NCBI RefSeq assembly: GCF_004217045.1
Contig: NZ_SGXM01000010.1
Coordinates: forward strand, 96,908 to 160,907
Direction: 5' to 3'
Source: Cupriavidus agavae
GTDB taxonomy: Bacteria > Pseudomonadota > Gammaproteobacteria > Burkholderiales > Burkholderiaceae
DNA length: 64,000 bases
The translations under genes and the position numbers were made by a program. Within the stretch, counting starts at the first letter, position 1. Every line of letters starts with the position of its first letter. Below the pieces are notes generated by a model. The model was not told where the DNA came from and ran no database searches. It saw only the letters and a program-made list of their open reading frames with translations. Positions 44,160 to 53,578 of the stretch are shown here, piece after piece.

Positions 44160-45698
44160 ATGGCCTATCTATCGACGGGCTCGGAGTGGACCTTCGAGCT
44201 GATCCAGCGCTATGACCGCGAAATCGCCCGCATCGCCGGCGACTTCGGCCTGGACACCTATTCCAACCAGATCGAGATCATCACGGCCGAGCAGATGCTC
44301 GACGCCTACGCGTCGGCCGGCCTGCCGGTGGGCTACAACCACTGGTCTTACGGCAAGCACTTCCTGTCGTCGGAGCGCAGCTACCAGCGCGGCTACATGG
44401 GGCTGGCCTACGAGATCGTGATCAACTCGAATCCCTGCATTGCGTACCTGATGGAGGAGAACACGATGCCGATGCAGGCGCTGACCATTGCGCACGCCTG
44501 CTACGGCCACAACTCGTTCTTCAAGGGCAATTACCTGTTCCGCACCTGGACCAACGCCGACGCCATCATCGACTACCTGCTGTTCGCCAAGAACTACGTG
44601 GCCGAGTGCGAGCAGCGCTACGGCGAGCAGGAGGTGGAGCTGCTGCTGGACTCCTGCCACGCGCTGCAGAACTACGGCGTGGACCGCTACAAGCGGCCCA
44701 AGAAGCTGTCGATCAACGAGGAGCAGGCGCGCCAGCAGGAGCGCGAGAACTACCTGCAGATGCAGGTCAACGACCTCTGGCGCACGCTGCCGCGCCACCG
44801 GCCGCACGCGCTGCGCGAGGAGGAAGAGGCCACGGAGTACGAGGCCACGTTCCCGCCCGAGCCGCAGGAGAACCTGCTGTATTTCATCGAGAAGAACGCG
44901 CCCAAGCTGCAGCCGTGGCAGCGCGAGATCGTGCGCATCGTGCGCAAGATCGCACAGTACTTCTACCCGCAGCGCCAGACCAAGGTCATGAACGAGGGCT
45001 GGGCCACGTTCTGGCACTACACGATCCTGCATCAACTCTACGAGGAAAAGCTGGTCAACGACGCGTTCATGCTCGAACTGCTGCAGGCGCATACCAACGT
45101 GATCTACCAGCCGCCGTATCACAGCCCGTACTACAGCGGCCTGAACCCGTACACGCTGGGCTTCCTGATCTTCCAGGACCTGCGCCGGATGTGCGAGAAC
45201 CCGGATGACGAAGACCGCCGCTGGGCGCCCGAGATCGCGGGCAGCGACTGGCGCCAGACGCTGGACTTTGCCATGCGCAACTTCAAGGACGAGAGCTTCC
45301 TGCTGCAGTTCCTGTCGCCGCGCGTGATCCGCGAGCTGAAGCTGTTCTCGGTGCTCGACGACGACCGCGAGGGCAAGCTGCGCGTCACGGCCATCCACGA
45401 CGACGAGGGCTACCGGCAGATTCGCCAGTTGCTGGCCAACCAGTACGACCTGTCGAACATGGAGCCCAATATCCAGGTGACCAATGTCGATGTCGGCGGC
45501 GACCGCTCGCTGACCCTGCGGCACCTGCAGAACGAGCGCAGGCCGCTGGCGCAGAACTTCGACGAGGTGATCCGCCACGTGACCCGCCTGTGGGGCTTCA
45601 CGGTACGGCTGGAAGTGGCGTACGAGGACGGCCGCCGCGAACTGAAGTACGAGTGCAAGCCGGAGCGCCGGCATCCGCAGCAGAGGAAAGCCGCCTGA
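44160..45698 (+). CDS. SpoVR-family protein
   Basis: The 512-residue protein is a SpoVR homologue (YcgB in E. coli): PVGYNHWSYGKHF, NPCIAYLMEENTMPMQALTIAHACYGHNSFFK and NEGWATFWHYTILHQL are family hallmarks. His and Glu residues in these blocks could bind metal. Despite its name it occurs in non-sporulating bacteria as part of the PrkA stress operon. ATG 44160 has GGGGA at good spacing; ATG 44154 is the alternative. Confidence 0.95.
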   Translation: MAYLSTGSEWTFELIQRYDREIARIAGDFGLDTYSNQIEIITAEQMLDAYASAGLPVGYNHWSYGKHFLSSERSYQRGYMGLAYEIVINSNPCIAYLMEENTMPMQALTIAHACYGHNSFFKGNYLFRTWTNADAIIDYLLFAKNYVAECEQRYGEQEVELLLDSCHALQNYGVDRYKRPKKLSINEEQARQQERENYLQMQVNDLWRTLPRHRPHALREEEEATEYEATFPPEPQENLLYFIEKNAPKLQPWQREIVRIVRKIAQYFYPQRQTKVMNEGWATFWHYTILHQLYEEKLVNDAFMLELLQAHTNVIYQPPYHSPYYSGLNPYTLGFLIFQDLRRMCENPDDEDRRWAPEIAGSDWRQTLDFAMRNFKDESFLLQFLSPRVIRELKLFSVLDDDREGKLRVTAIHDDEGYRQIRQLLANQYDLSNMEPNIQVTNVDVGGDRSLTLRHLQNERRPLAQNFDEVIRHVTRLWGFTVRLEVAYEDGRRELKYECKPERRHPQQRKAA

Positions 45699-45724
45699 CC
45701 AACCTGACCAACTGACGCCGCAGG

Positions 45725-45758
45725 CAAAAAAAGGGCTCCGCCGTGGCGGAGCCCTTTT
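45725..45758 (+). terminator. Strong intrinsic terminator after spoVR, bidirectional
   Basis: GGGCTCCGCC (45733-45742) and GGCGGAGCCC (45745-45754) form a near-perfect hairpin with a tight loop, preceded by eight A and followed by TTTT. It closes the prkA-yeaH-spoVR operon; the A-run makes it work also for the convergent luxR-type gene, whose stop is at 45781. Confidence 0.93.
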
Positions 45759-45780
45759 CCCTTTTCATTGGCAAGTCCGG

Positions 45781-46926
45781 TCAGCCCCGGCGGATCTGCC
45801 CGGCGCGCGGCCGTGCCGCCGAACTGGCGCCCGCCCGTTCCAGATCCACGCCCGGCAGCAGATGCAGCAGCCGTACCAGTTCCGACTGGCGGTGCGTGCC
45901 GGTCTTGCGCAGCGTATCCCGGATATGGACGCGCACGGTGTGCGGAGAAAGGAACTCGCGCTCGGCAATCTCGTTCAACGTCTCGCCGGCAGCCAGCCGG
46001 ATGGCGATGATGCTTTCCTTCTTCGACAAGCCGAACAGCGAGGTCAGCACGGCGGCGTCGAGCACCGAACGCGACTCCGAGTTGCCGAGCAGCATCATCG
46101 CCATCGGCAGCTGCCACGGGCCCTCCACGGGCTGGCGCGACACCAGCGGCATCACGATGATCGGCACCGGCTGGCCGCCCGAGGTGATATGCATCCACGA
46201 ACCCGCCGCGGCCGCGCCGTGGCGGCCGCCGTGCGCGGCGTTGTCGAGCAGGCGGGCCAGCACGCCCTGCAGCGCTTCGGTGCCGGCGCACAGCACGCCG
46301 TTATCGAGCGCGAGATGGGTGTCGGCCTGCACCAGCGCCTCGGCCCAGCTATTGGCGTAGCGCACGCGCATATCGGCCTGCAGGACCATCACGCCGAAAT
46401 CGAGCGTGTCTAGCCCGGCCAGGCCCATCGAGGCCAGGCCGCTCAGCTCGAAGTTGCGGTGTTGCATGCGCGCGGCGCGCGCCCAGTGCGGCATCACATG
46501 CGCAACGCGGCGGTTGCAGTCGGGCGAGGTGCAACCGTCGCAACCGGGCTTGGCACTCATCCAGACGCACACGTCGTGGGTATCGAACAGCCGTATGCCG
46601 CTGGACAAGCCGTGGCAGTTGAACGGGGTATCGGCTGGGCCGGCATCGGGCATGTCGCCGGCGGAAGCCAGCGCCACGCTGGCGCGCGAGGGCAGCGCGC
46701 GCATGCTCTCGGGCATGCTGGCGCTCGTATAGCAGCCGTGTGGCGTGACGCCGAGGCGCGCGCGGCCGGCCAGCTTGTCCCAGATCAGATAGCTGGGGCT
46801 GGCCGAGCACGTGTAGCGGGAGAACAGGTCCAGGGCGGCGGGCATGGCCGCCACATCGATGGCCGATTCATAGATGTGGTCGACGAGGCGATGAAACACA
46901 TCGTCGGCAGGCAAGAGTTCGCCCAT
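45781..46926 (-). CDS. LuxR-type HTH regulator with N-terminal sensor and Cys cluster
   Basis: The 381-residue protein ends in a LuxR/FixJ-type helix-turn-helix (about 308-365; LSKKESIIAIRLAAGETLNEIAEREFLSPHTVRVHIRDTLRKTG). The N-terminal half has no receiver motif; a PAS-like region (about 180-290, GVMVLQADMRVRYANSWAE) may be the sensor. A short Cys-rich segment, CDGCTSPDC, lies near residue 130 and could bind metal or sense redox state. It stands alone. Targets are unknown. Confidence 0.85.
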   Translation of the reverse strand: MGELLPADDVFHRLVDHIYESAIDVAAMPAALDLFSRYTCSASPSYLIWDKLAGRARLGVTPHGCYTSASMPESMRALPSRASVALASAGDMPDAGPADTPFNCHGLSSGIRLFDTHDVCVWMSAKPGCDGCTSPDCNRRVAHVMPHWARAARMQHRNFELSGLASMGLAGLDTLDFGVMVLQADMRVRYANSWAEALVQADTHLALDNGVLCAGTEALQGVLARLLDNAAHGGRHGAAAAGSWMHITSGGQPVPIIVMPLVSRQPVEGPWQLPMAMMLLGNSESRSVLDAAVLTSLFGLSKKESIIAIRLAAGETLNEIAEREFLSPHTVRVHIRDTLRKTGTHRQSELVRLLHLLPGVDLERAGASSAARPRAGQIRRG

Positions 46927-47294
46927 TTGATTTTTTCCCCGGTGGCAAACGCCTCGTTTCCTCAGGCCGCTGCGGCGTGGCGCGGCCTTCTTTTCTGTCT
47001 GGATTCCACTGCCGGCGGCCGGTACCCATCGAGCGACGGACCACGGCTTGCCTGTGATGGCGATGATCGTGCAAAAACCGGAGGCGGGAACATCCCGCCG
47101 AGGGAGGGGACGACACGCCCAAAAGTGGCGCCGCGCCTGCCTTTCCGGCGTGTCGCCGCATCGCCGAAGTTCGGCGAGATAGTAATGCGCGGACCGGCTT
47201 ATATCAAACTATTAGACAGGAATGTCCGGATTTTTCTTGGCGCAAAAGCGACAGCCCGGCAAGTGCGAGACCCGCTCTCCACATGCCGGCGCTG
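46927..47294. promoter_or_regulatory. 368-bp gap upstream of the LuxR-type gene with perfect palindrome
   Basis: No gene was found here. The most notable element is TCGCCGAA-G-TTCGGCGA (47161-47177), a palindrome with 8-bp arms and one central base, about 235 bp upstream of the LuxR-type start codon and 118 bp beyond the stop of the MscS gene. No T-run follows it, so it is more likely a protein-binding site than a terminator. Confidence 0.4.
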
Positions 47295-49610
47295 TCATCC
47301 CGCTTTCGGTGCAGCCGACGTGACGATTTCGGCGCCCGCGCCGGCCGCCGCAGCCAGGGCTGCCTCGCTGGCCGGGCCGTTGGCGCCGCCGTCGACCTGC
47401 ACGGTCACGTAGGGCGCCGCCATCCGGATGCCTTCAGCGTCGAAGTTACGCTTGAGTCGCACATTGAAGGCGCGCGAGATATCGGCCTGCATCAGCGGCC
47501 GGGTCTTGAACTGGGCCAGTACCACCTGGCCATTCGGATCGAAACGATCGAGCCCGAGGATGTCGAGCCCGGACAGCAGGTTGCGGCTGTAGCGGTGGTC
47601 GGCGGCCACCTCGGCACCGGTCTCGCGGATGATTTCCAGCGCACGGTCGAAGTCGCTCTGGTACGCAATCGAAATGTTGAACACGGCATAGGCATAGCCG
47701 CGTGACAGATTTTTGACAGCCTTGATCTGGCTGTAGGGCAGCGTGTGCAGCGCGCCCTTGCCGTCGCGCAGGCGCACGGTGCGGATCGTCATGCCTTCGA
47801 CCACGCCCGAGTGGTCGGGCAGTTCAATGGCGTCGCCGATGGCGATCGAATCCTCGATCACGATGAACAGCCCGGTGATCAGGTCCTGCACCAGGCTCTG
47901 GGCGCCGAAGCCGATGGCCAGGCCCACCACGCCGGCGCCCGCCAGCAGCGGCGTGACGTTGACGCCCAGGTTGGCCAGCACCGCGATCATCGCAATCACC
48001 AGCAGCGCCACGAACGAGGCATTGCGCACCAACGGCAGGATGGTCCGCGCGCGCAGGCTTGGCTGGGCCGCGCGGGTGTTGCCGGGCGCCAGCGATTGCG
48101 TGATCGCCGTGTCGATCAGCAGCCAGACCAGCCACGAGGCCAGCACCACGCCCACCACGCTCAGCACCGATTCCGTGATGTGGCGGCCCAGCACCGTGCC
48201 CTCGACCAGCCGCATCAGCGACGAATTCCAGATCCGCGCGTTCAGTTCGAGGAACGCCACCCAGATGATCACGCGGGCCAGCGCCACGCCAAAGCGGCCA
48301 AAACGCTGGATATAGGCCGAGCGGCGGCGGTCACGCAGCCGGGGCGGCCGCACCGTGGCCTTGGGCGAGCGGCCCACTACCAGCGTCAGCAGCGTGGCGC
48401 CGACGAACAACGCCACGGTCATCACGGCGCGCCGCAGGAATTCGTCGGCGTGCCCGGTGGCCATGACAGTGCCGATGACGGACGCCACCACCACGGCCAG
48501 CATCGGCAGGTACCACGCCTCGCCGGCCATGCGCAGCAGGTCCATCAACGCCGGATGCTGCTGGCGGAACGCGAACGGCCGGCACGCGATCAGCTGGCCG
48601 ATGGAGCGGCGGAAGCGCACCGCGAACACCCCGATCAGGACGGCCGCCAGGATATTGGCGAAGGTGCTGATCAGCGCGGCCAGGTTGACGCCCAGCGCCG
48701 TGATCACGCGCGCATCGGTATTGGCCTCGCCGAGCGCGGCCAGCGCGCCGGTCACGAACAGCAGGATCGGCGAATGGCGCAGCAGGTCGCGCACGGCAGC
48801 GCGGCGGTGGCCGGACTGGAAGAGCGCAAAGATGACCTGGCAGACCGCCGACATGACGGCACCGGCCACGATCGCGTAGGCCACCAGCACCGCGCCGATG
48901 CTGGCCGGCGTGCGCCCGAACACCTGGTAGGCCAGCAGCAGCGTAAGCCCGAAGGCCACGATCCACGGCCCGATCCGGCGCAGGAAGTAGATCCCGACGT
49001 CGATCCACGACGGCACGCTGGGCAACGGCGTGGGGCGGGGCCCGCGCACCTTGCTGCGATGGAGCCGGCGCGACAGCTCGAAGAAGATCCAGCCGGTAAG
49101 CGCCCAGCCCAGCAGCACCACGCCAAACTCGCGCCACGACTCGATGCCGCCGCGCGAGCGGCCGATGGTCAGTGCCTCATGCCATTCCTGGCCCGCGAAC
49201 TCGATACGCCAGCGCCAGTACTGCCACGGCCCCCGGTCCTTGTGCGGCTTGTTGTCGATTTCCTGGAGCGCCTGGGCCACGGCGCCGATCAGTCCGGACG
49301 CGGGCTCGCTGGCCGCCGCCGTGGCCGCCTCTGCCGCCGACGCGTTCAGGCCCTGCCGCAGCGTCTGGAGCTGTGCCACCAGTGCCTGCCGCTGTTTGTC
49401 GTCCTGCAGCGTGTGGATGACCTCGTCGAGCGACTTCGCCAGCGGCACCGAAGCCGGTGGCGCGGAGGCCGGGTCGCCCTCGACTTTCTGAAGGGCCGCC
49501 TGCAATGGCGACGTAGCCGCAAGCGCCGGGCCGCAGCAGGCCAGCAGGAGCAGCAGGGCGGCCATCCAGATGGATGGCAGGGAATGTAGCGGGGGGCGCG
49601 ATCGATGCAT
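47295..49610 (-). CDS. MscS-family mechanosensitive channel, large form with signal peptide
   Basis: The protein (771 residues from ATG 49610) has a signal peptide (about 1-33, LLLACCGPALA), a periplasmic helical region with repeated Gln/Leu heptads, roughly ten membrane segments and a C-terminal MscS core. The pore helix appears as LANLGVNVTPLLAGAGVVGLAIGFGAQSLVQDLITGLFIVIED, typical of the family, followed by the beta domain (SIAIGDAIELPDHSGVVEGM). The large size resembles YbiO/MscM-type channels that protect cells during hypo-osmotic shock. ATG 49673 is a less likely start. Confidence 0.92.
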   Translation of the reverse strand: MHRSRPPLHSLPSIWMAALLLLLACCGPALAATSPLQAALQKVEGDPASAPPASVPLAKSLDEVIHTLQDDKQRQALVAQLQTLRQGLNASAAEAATAAASEPASGLIGAVAQALQEIDNKPHKDRGPWQYWRWRIEFAGQEWHEALTIGRSRGGIESWREFGVVLLGWALTGWIFFELSRRLHRSKVRGPRPTPLPSVPSWIDVGIYFLRRIGPWIVAFGLTLLLAYQVFGRTPASIGAVLVAYAIVAGAVMSAVCQVIFALFQSGHRRAAVRDLLRHSPILLFVTGALAALGEANTDARVITALGVNLAALISTFANILAAVLIGVFAVRFRRSIGQLIACRPFAFRQQHPALMDLLRMAGEAWYLPMLAVVVASVIGTVMATGHADEFLRRAVMTVALFVGATLLTLVVGRSPKATVRPPRLRDRRRSAYIQRFGRFGVALARVIIWVAFLELNARIWNSSLMRLVEGTVLGRHITESVLSVVGVVLASWLVWLLIDTAITQSLAPGNTRAAQPSLRARTILPLVRNASFVALLVIAMIAVLANLGVNVTPLLAGAGVVGLAIGFGAQSLVQDLITGLFIVIEDSIAIGDAIELPDHSGVVEGMTIRTVRLRDGKGALHTLPYSQIKAVKNLSRGYAYAVFNISIAYQSDFDRALEIIRETGAEVAADHRYSRNLLSGLDILGLDRFDPNGQVVLAQFKTRPLMQADISRAFNVRLKRNFDAEGIRMAAPYVTVQVDGGANGPASEAALAAAAGAGAEIVTSAAPKAG

Positions 49611-49912
49611 GGAGGGGCGCAAGCGGTGGTTGTTCACCGTCGGTGAGCCGGCATGCGCGTCACTGTAGCGCATTGCCGCGCGGCAACGCAGGCCAAGTCG
49701 GGTGAGGAGCGCATGCGGGCCGGAAATGTCGATTCAAAAAAACTGAATGACTCATCCGCGACAAGGTCACTTCCAGCCGGGGGCGGAGGCCTATAGTTCT
49801 GTTCATGGACGGCGCACAACAAAGCGCAGCAAGCAGAAAGCGGCAGCGCAGCGCACCGGCCAGACCAGAAACCAACCAACAAAATTTTGATTCATTCTTA
49901 CCGGAGAGCATC

Positions 49913-50353
49913 ATGACCAAGACCACCGCCCTGAACATCGCTTCGTCCCTCGTCCTGTCGCTGGCTGCCCTTGGCGGCGCCCAGGCTGGCACCGTGCCTG
50001 CCGACCAGTATGGCTACCAGTTCCGCTCGACGGTTTCCGCTGACAAGTACGGCTATGAATTCCGCACGCACGACGCCTTCACGGATGGCGCCCGCTCCGG
50101 CAAGGCTGATCCGTTCCTCGACGGCGCCCGCACGGTAGCCGGCCTGGACCGCGTCGGTGTCTCGGCTGCCCCGGCCCGCCAGGCCGACCCGTACCTCGAC
50201 GGCGCCCGCACCGCCGACCCGTTCACCGACGGCGCCCGCAACGCCGATCCCTACACGGATGGCGGCCGCTTCATCGCCGGCCTCGACCAGATCGGCGTCT
50301 CGGCCGCCCCGGGCCGCACGTTCGACCCGTTCCTCGACGGCGCCCGCGCATGA
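49913..50353 (+). CDS. Secreted protein with DPF(L/T)DGAR repeats
   Basis: The 146-residue protein has a signal peptide (1-26, AQA cleavage), two copies of D-x-Y-G-Y-x-F-R (31-38, 44-51) and six copies of a D-P-[FY]-[LT]-D-G-[AG]-R motif at 54, 66, 92, 102, 112 and 138. Two longer repeats start AGLD at 76 and 122. The regular Asp and aromatic content recalls calcium- or surface-binding repeats, but I know of no assigned function. ATG 49913 follows CCGGAGAG. It is monocistronic, with its own terminator. Confidence 0.85.
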   Translation: MTKTTALNIASSLVLSLAALGGAQAGTVPADQYGYQFRSTVSADKYGYEFRTHDAFTDGARSGKADPFLDGARTVAGLDRVGVSAAPARQADPYLDGARTADPFTDGARNADPYTDGGRFIAGLDQIGVSAAPGRTFDPFLDGARA

Positions 50354-50374
50354 GGGTTGTCACGCAGTACGAGC

Positions 50375-50406
50375 AAGGCGTTACGTAACCCGTAACGCCT
50401 TTTTTG
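50375..50406 (+). terminator. Intrinsic terminator after the repeat-protein gene
   Basis: AAGGCGTTACG (50375-50385) pairs with CGTAACGCCTT (50391-50401) around a 5-base loop, followed by a T-run to 50405. The perfect 11-bp stem and T-run make this a confident terminator. Confidence 0.92.
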
Positions 50407-50609
50407 TTTGTGGCAGCGGCTTCCGGCGCCGGCAGCCGGCCGCCACGCCGCCCGACTGAAGAGGGGTGCGCTACCCGGGAACCCCCAGCCGGCGCGGGCT
50501 CTGGCGGTGCCCAACGGCAACCGGGTATGGAGTGCCCCGATCGGTGCCGATATTGGCATGTCGATTGCAGACCATTACCGGTGAACAGCTTGCCGACCGG
50601 GAAACCATC

Positions 50610-50873
50610 ATGTTCCAGACCTTCGCCCCCAGCACCCACCCCGCCATCGTCCGTGATATCGACGCCGCCATGCTCCGCCGCCGCGAGGAATACGCGGGCC
50701 AGCCGATGGCATGGAAGATCTTTTGCGAAGCCTCGCACGTGGCCACGCTCGGCGACCTGCAGCGCCAGGCGTTTGTCGAGCGCGTGGCCAACGAGCGCGG
50801 CGCCGACGCCGCCCTGCGGCTGAAGGCCAAGGCCGAAGCCATCCGCGCCGAGGCGATCGCGCGGCTGATGTAG
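50610..50873 (+). CDS. Small uncharacterised protein
   Basis: The 87-residue protein starts at ATG 50610 behind GGGAAA. It is predicted cytoplasmic, with no signal or membrane segment, and contains a hydrophilic helix-rich C-terminal half (ALRLKAKAEAIRAEAIARLM). I do not recognise a family. Codon use matches the surrounding genes. It ends 30 bp before the convergent phosphatase-like gene. Confidence 0.6.
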   Translation: MFQTFAPSTHPAIVRDIDAAMLRRREEYAGQPMAWKIFCEASHVATLGDLQRQAFVERVANERGADAALRLKAKAEAIRAEAIARLM

Positions 50874-50903
50874 TCAGGCGGGAAGTACGCGCGGGGCTTG
50901 CCG

Positions 50904-51578
50904 CTATGCGAACGTGATCGCGCGGCGCCGTTCGGGCTGTTCGAGGTGCGGCACGTTGTTGAAGCTCAGCAGCCGCTGCGTGCCCCGGCCCACGATCAGT
51001 TCGCAGAAGCCGGTATTGCGGAACTGCAGGTTCAGTTCGATGGCCGTCTGGGTTGGCGCCCCGAGCAGGTCAGCCACGGCGCGGCCGATGGCGCCGCCGG
51101 AACTGACCACGAGCAGCGCATCCTCGCGGGCCGCGCCCTCGGTGGCATGGGCCAGCGCCGCCTGCATCCGGGCGCCGAAATCGACCCAACTCTCCGGCAT
51201 CCCGGCCAGTTCGCCCTGCGTCCAGGCTGCGAACGCCGCGCGGAACGTGCGCCAGTAATCCTGATAGTCGCCGTTCTGGTGGGCGCGGTGGTCGGCCCCG
51301 TTGGTAAAGCTCCGGTACAGCGATTCGCCGTCGTATTCGTTGAGCCCCGCATGCGACTCCACTTCCGGCCCCGGGGCGCCCATGCCCGCCAGGATCCCGG
51401 CCGCCGTATCCTGCTGGCGCACCAGCGAGCCGGCCAGCACGCGTCGGAACTGCACCCCCCGGTCACGGAAATACTCGCCGAGCCAGCGCGCCTGCTGCCG
51501 ACCCACGTCGGAAAGACAATCGTAGTTGGCGGCACCGAAGGAAGCTTGTCCGTGACGGACCAGGAAGAGCGTGGCCAT
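50904..51578 (-). CDS. Histidine-phosphatase-fold protein
   Basis: The 224-residue protein has the family start LVRHGQASFG with the nucleophilic His and nearby Arg, followed by LSDVGRQQARWLGEYF and AGSLVRQQDTA. The second conserved His, normally in an S/T-H-G-G motif, is replaced: the segment reads VVSSGGAIG. It may be a broad phosphatase with altered chemistry or a non-canonical member. It is monocistronic. Confidence 0.88.
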   Translation of the reverse strand: MATLFLVRHGQASFGAANYDCLSDVGRQQARWLGEYFRDRGVQFRRVLAGSLVRQQDTAAGILAGMGAPGPEVESHAGLNEYDGESLYRSFTNGADHRAHQNGDYQDYWRTFRAAFAAWTQGELAGMPESWVDFGARMQAALAHATEGAAREDALLVVSSGGAIGRAVADLLGAPTQTAIELNLQFRNTGFCELIVGRGTQRLLSFNNVPHLEQPERRRAITFA

Positions 51579-51692
51579 GGCGAGAGAAATTGGCGGAATG
51601 ACGATGCCGCGATTCTAGGCGCGTGGCGCCGGCGAACCTAGCCAGGTCCGCCGGAATTCATGCCGGCCATTGGCGCCATGCATGCGGCCAGG

Positions 51693-52691
51693 TCAGTCGA
51701 GCGTCACACCGGTATCGGCGGTCAGCTTCAGGATCACGGGCAGGTACGCCTTGTAGGCGCGTTCGGCTTCCGCCGGCGTGCTGCCAATCGGCTCGGCGCC
51801 CATTTCGTCGATCCTGGCCTGCATCTCGGGCGTCTTGATCAGCGACGCGGTCTCGCGTCCCAGCCGTTCGACGATGGCTTCGGGCGTCTTGGCCGGCGCC
51901 GCCAGCGTGATCGGCCCGACGATCTTGTACGCGGCATCGCTGTAGCCGGCCTCGGCGAACGTCGGCACGTCCGGCAACGCACGGGCACGCGTGGAGCCGG
52001 CCACGGCCAGCGGACGCAGCTTGCCCGTGGCCATGTGCTGGCGCAGCGTGGTGACCGATCCCACGGTCATGTTCACCTGTCCGGCCAGCAGGTCGGTCAC
52101 CATCGGGCCTTCGCCACGGTACGGCACGTGCATGATGTCCACGCCGTAGGTCTTGTCCATGTAGGCCTGGAACGTGTGCGGCTGCGAGCCCGGTCCCCAC
52201 GACCCCATGCGCAGCTTGCCCGGCTCCTTCTTCGCGTAGGCAATCAGTTCGTTGACCGTCTTCGCCGGCACCGCGCTGTTGACGGCCAGCACGGTGCGGG
52301 CCAGCGCCACGTCCGAGATCGGCCGCAGTTCGGTGCGGGGATCGTAGGGCAGCTTCTTGTACAGCGCGAGATTGGCCGTGAGCGGGCCGGGAATGGTCAT
52401 CAGCAGCGTGTAGCCGTCGGCCGGCGACTTGGCCACGAAATCGGTGCCGATGATGCCGCCCGCGCCGCCCTTGTTCTCCACCACCACCGGCTGGCCCAGA
52501 CGCTTCGACAGCCCGTCCGCGATCTGCCGGGCAAGCGTGTCGGTCAGTCCGCCGGCCGGGTAGGGCACCACGATCCGCACCGGCTTGTTGGGGTAGTCGC
52601 TCTGGGCAAAGGCCCCCAGCGGCAGCAGCGCAAGGGCGGCGCACGTCAGGCGCATGGCAAGGCGGCGGCGTGGCAGGCTGGAATGCTTCAT
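51693..52691 (-). CDS. Bug-family (TctC-like) tripartite tricarboxylate transporter binding protein
   Basis: The 332-residue protein has a signal peptide (LALLPLGAFAQS) and the Bug signature YPNKPVRIVVPYPAGGLTDTLARQIADGL, then VVENKGGAGGIIGTDFVA and DGYTLLMT. Bug proteins bind organic acids, often as orphans without TctA/TctB, as here. A TetR gene lies upstream on the same strand. Confidence 0.93.
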   Translation of the reverse strand: MKHSSLPRRRLAMRLTCAALALLPLGAFAQSDYPNKPVRIVVPYPAGGLTDTLARQIADGLSKRLGQPVVVENKGGAGGIIGTDFVAKSPADGYTLLMTIPGPLTANLALYKKLPYDPRTELRPISDVALARTVLAVNSAVPAKTVNELIAYAKKEPGKLRMGSWGPGSQPHTFQAYMDKTYGVDIMHVPYRGEGPMVTDLLAGQVNMTVGSVTTLRQHMATGKLRPLAVAGSTRARALPDVPTFAEAGYSDAAYKIVGPITLAAPAKTPEAIVERLGRETASLIKTPEMQARIDEMGAEPIGSTPAEAERAYKAYLPVILKLTADTGVTLD

Positions 52692-52805
52692 GGTGTGTCT
52701 CCTCGTTGTGGGCCCGGTCCGGTGGGGACGTGCCGCTATGGCTGCGGCTGCACGGGCGGTTGGTGGTTGGGAAGCGAGGGAAAACGGTGATGCGGCGGGC
52801 CCGGG

Positions 52806-53492
52806 TCAGTCGCCGAGCTGCAGGTAGCTGGCCACCATGCGCGTCATTTCCTGCGGCAGCCGGTCGTCGTCCAGCTGGAGCGGGCCGGGATTGTTCAGGA
52901 TGGCATTGACCAGCGTGCCGAAGGCCATCTGCATGGCAAAGCGCAGCCGCAGTTCGGCGTCGGCGGGCGGACCGGGCAGGCGCGGCACCAGCAGCGCAGC
53001 CAGCCGCTCGATGATTTCCTGGCCGTTGCGCTGGTGCGGCAGCCATTCCTCGGGCCGCGCCGTTGCATGCTTGAGTGATGCACGAATCACGCCTCGATTG
53101 GCGCGGCAGCCGTTGACCATGAACCGGAGCGTCTTTTCAATCACTTGTCGCGGCGGCACGTCCTGCCAGCGCCGTTCGGCCATGTAGCGGGCCACCGAGG
53201 CGTCCGACTCCTCCATCACCGAGGCACGCAGCGCCTCGAAGAACGCCATCTTGTCGCGGAAGCGGCCGTAGAACGCCCCCACCGACACCTGGCAGGCCGA
53301 GGCGATCTGCGCCACCGAGACCGCCGTGAAGTCACGTTCGGCCAGCAACTGGCGGCCGGCGGCCAGCAGGGCCTGTTCGGTTTCACGGGCGCGGCGCTGG
53401 CGCGGCGGTTGCAGCACCGAAGAGGTATCGACGCGCGGGAAGGCCGGAGCGGGCTGGGCACTCGGACCGGATTGGGAAGACAGGGCAGGCAT
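52806..53492 (-). CDS. TetR-family transcriptional regulator
   Basis: With ATG 53492 the protein has 228 residues: a ~40-residue flexible N-terminal tail, the TetR helix-turn-helix (LLAERDFTAVSVAQIASACQVSVGAFYGRFRDKMAFFEALR) and a helical ligand domain. It probably regulates itself, the Bug gene downstream or the divergent IclR operon. A reading extended to 53846 runs through the promoter and the start of iclR and was rejected. Confidence 0.87.
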   Translation of the reverse strand: MPALSSQSGPSAQPAPAFPRVDTSSVLQPPRQRRARETEQALLAAGRQLLAERDFTAVSVAQIASACQVSVGAFYGRFRDKMAFFEALRASVMEESDASVARYMAERRWQDVPPRQVIEKTLRFMVNGCRANRGVIRASLKHATARPEEWLPHQRNGQEIIERLAALLVPRLPGPPADAELRLRFAMQMAFGTLVNAILNNPGPLQLDDDRLPQEMTRMVASYLQLGD

Positions 53493-53505
53493 GGCGGTTT
53501 TCCGT

Positions 53506-53523
53506 ATTCGAATTCGGATTCGG
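53506..53523. repeat. Tandem ATTCGA/ATTCGG hexamers before the tetR start
   Basis: Three hexamers ATTCGA, ATTCGG, ATTCGG follow one another, 14-31 bp upstream of the tetR ATG, with a partial fourth copy after them. They may be a binding site or a slippage-prone repeat in the tetR leader. Confidence 0.45.
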
Positions 53524-53578
53524 ATTTGAACCTTACGGATCGCGGTTTCGGCCGTCAAGTCGGGGTTAACGCCGGTCG

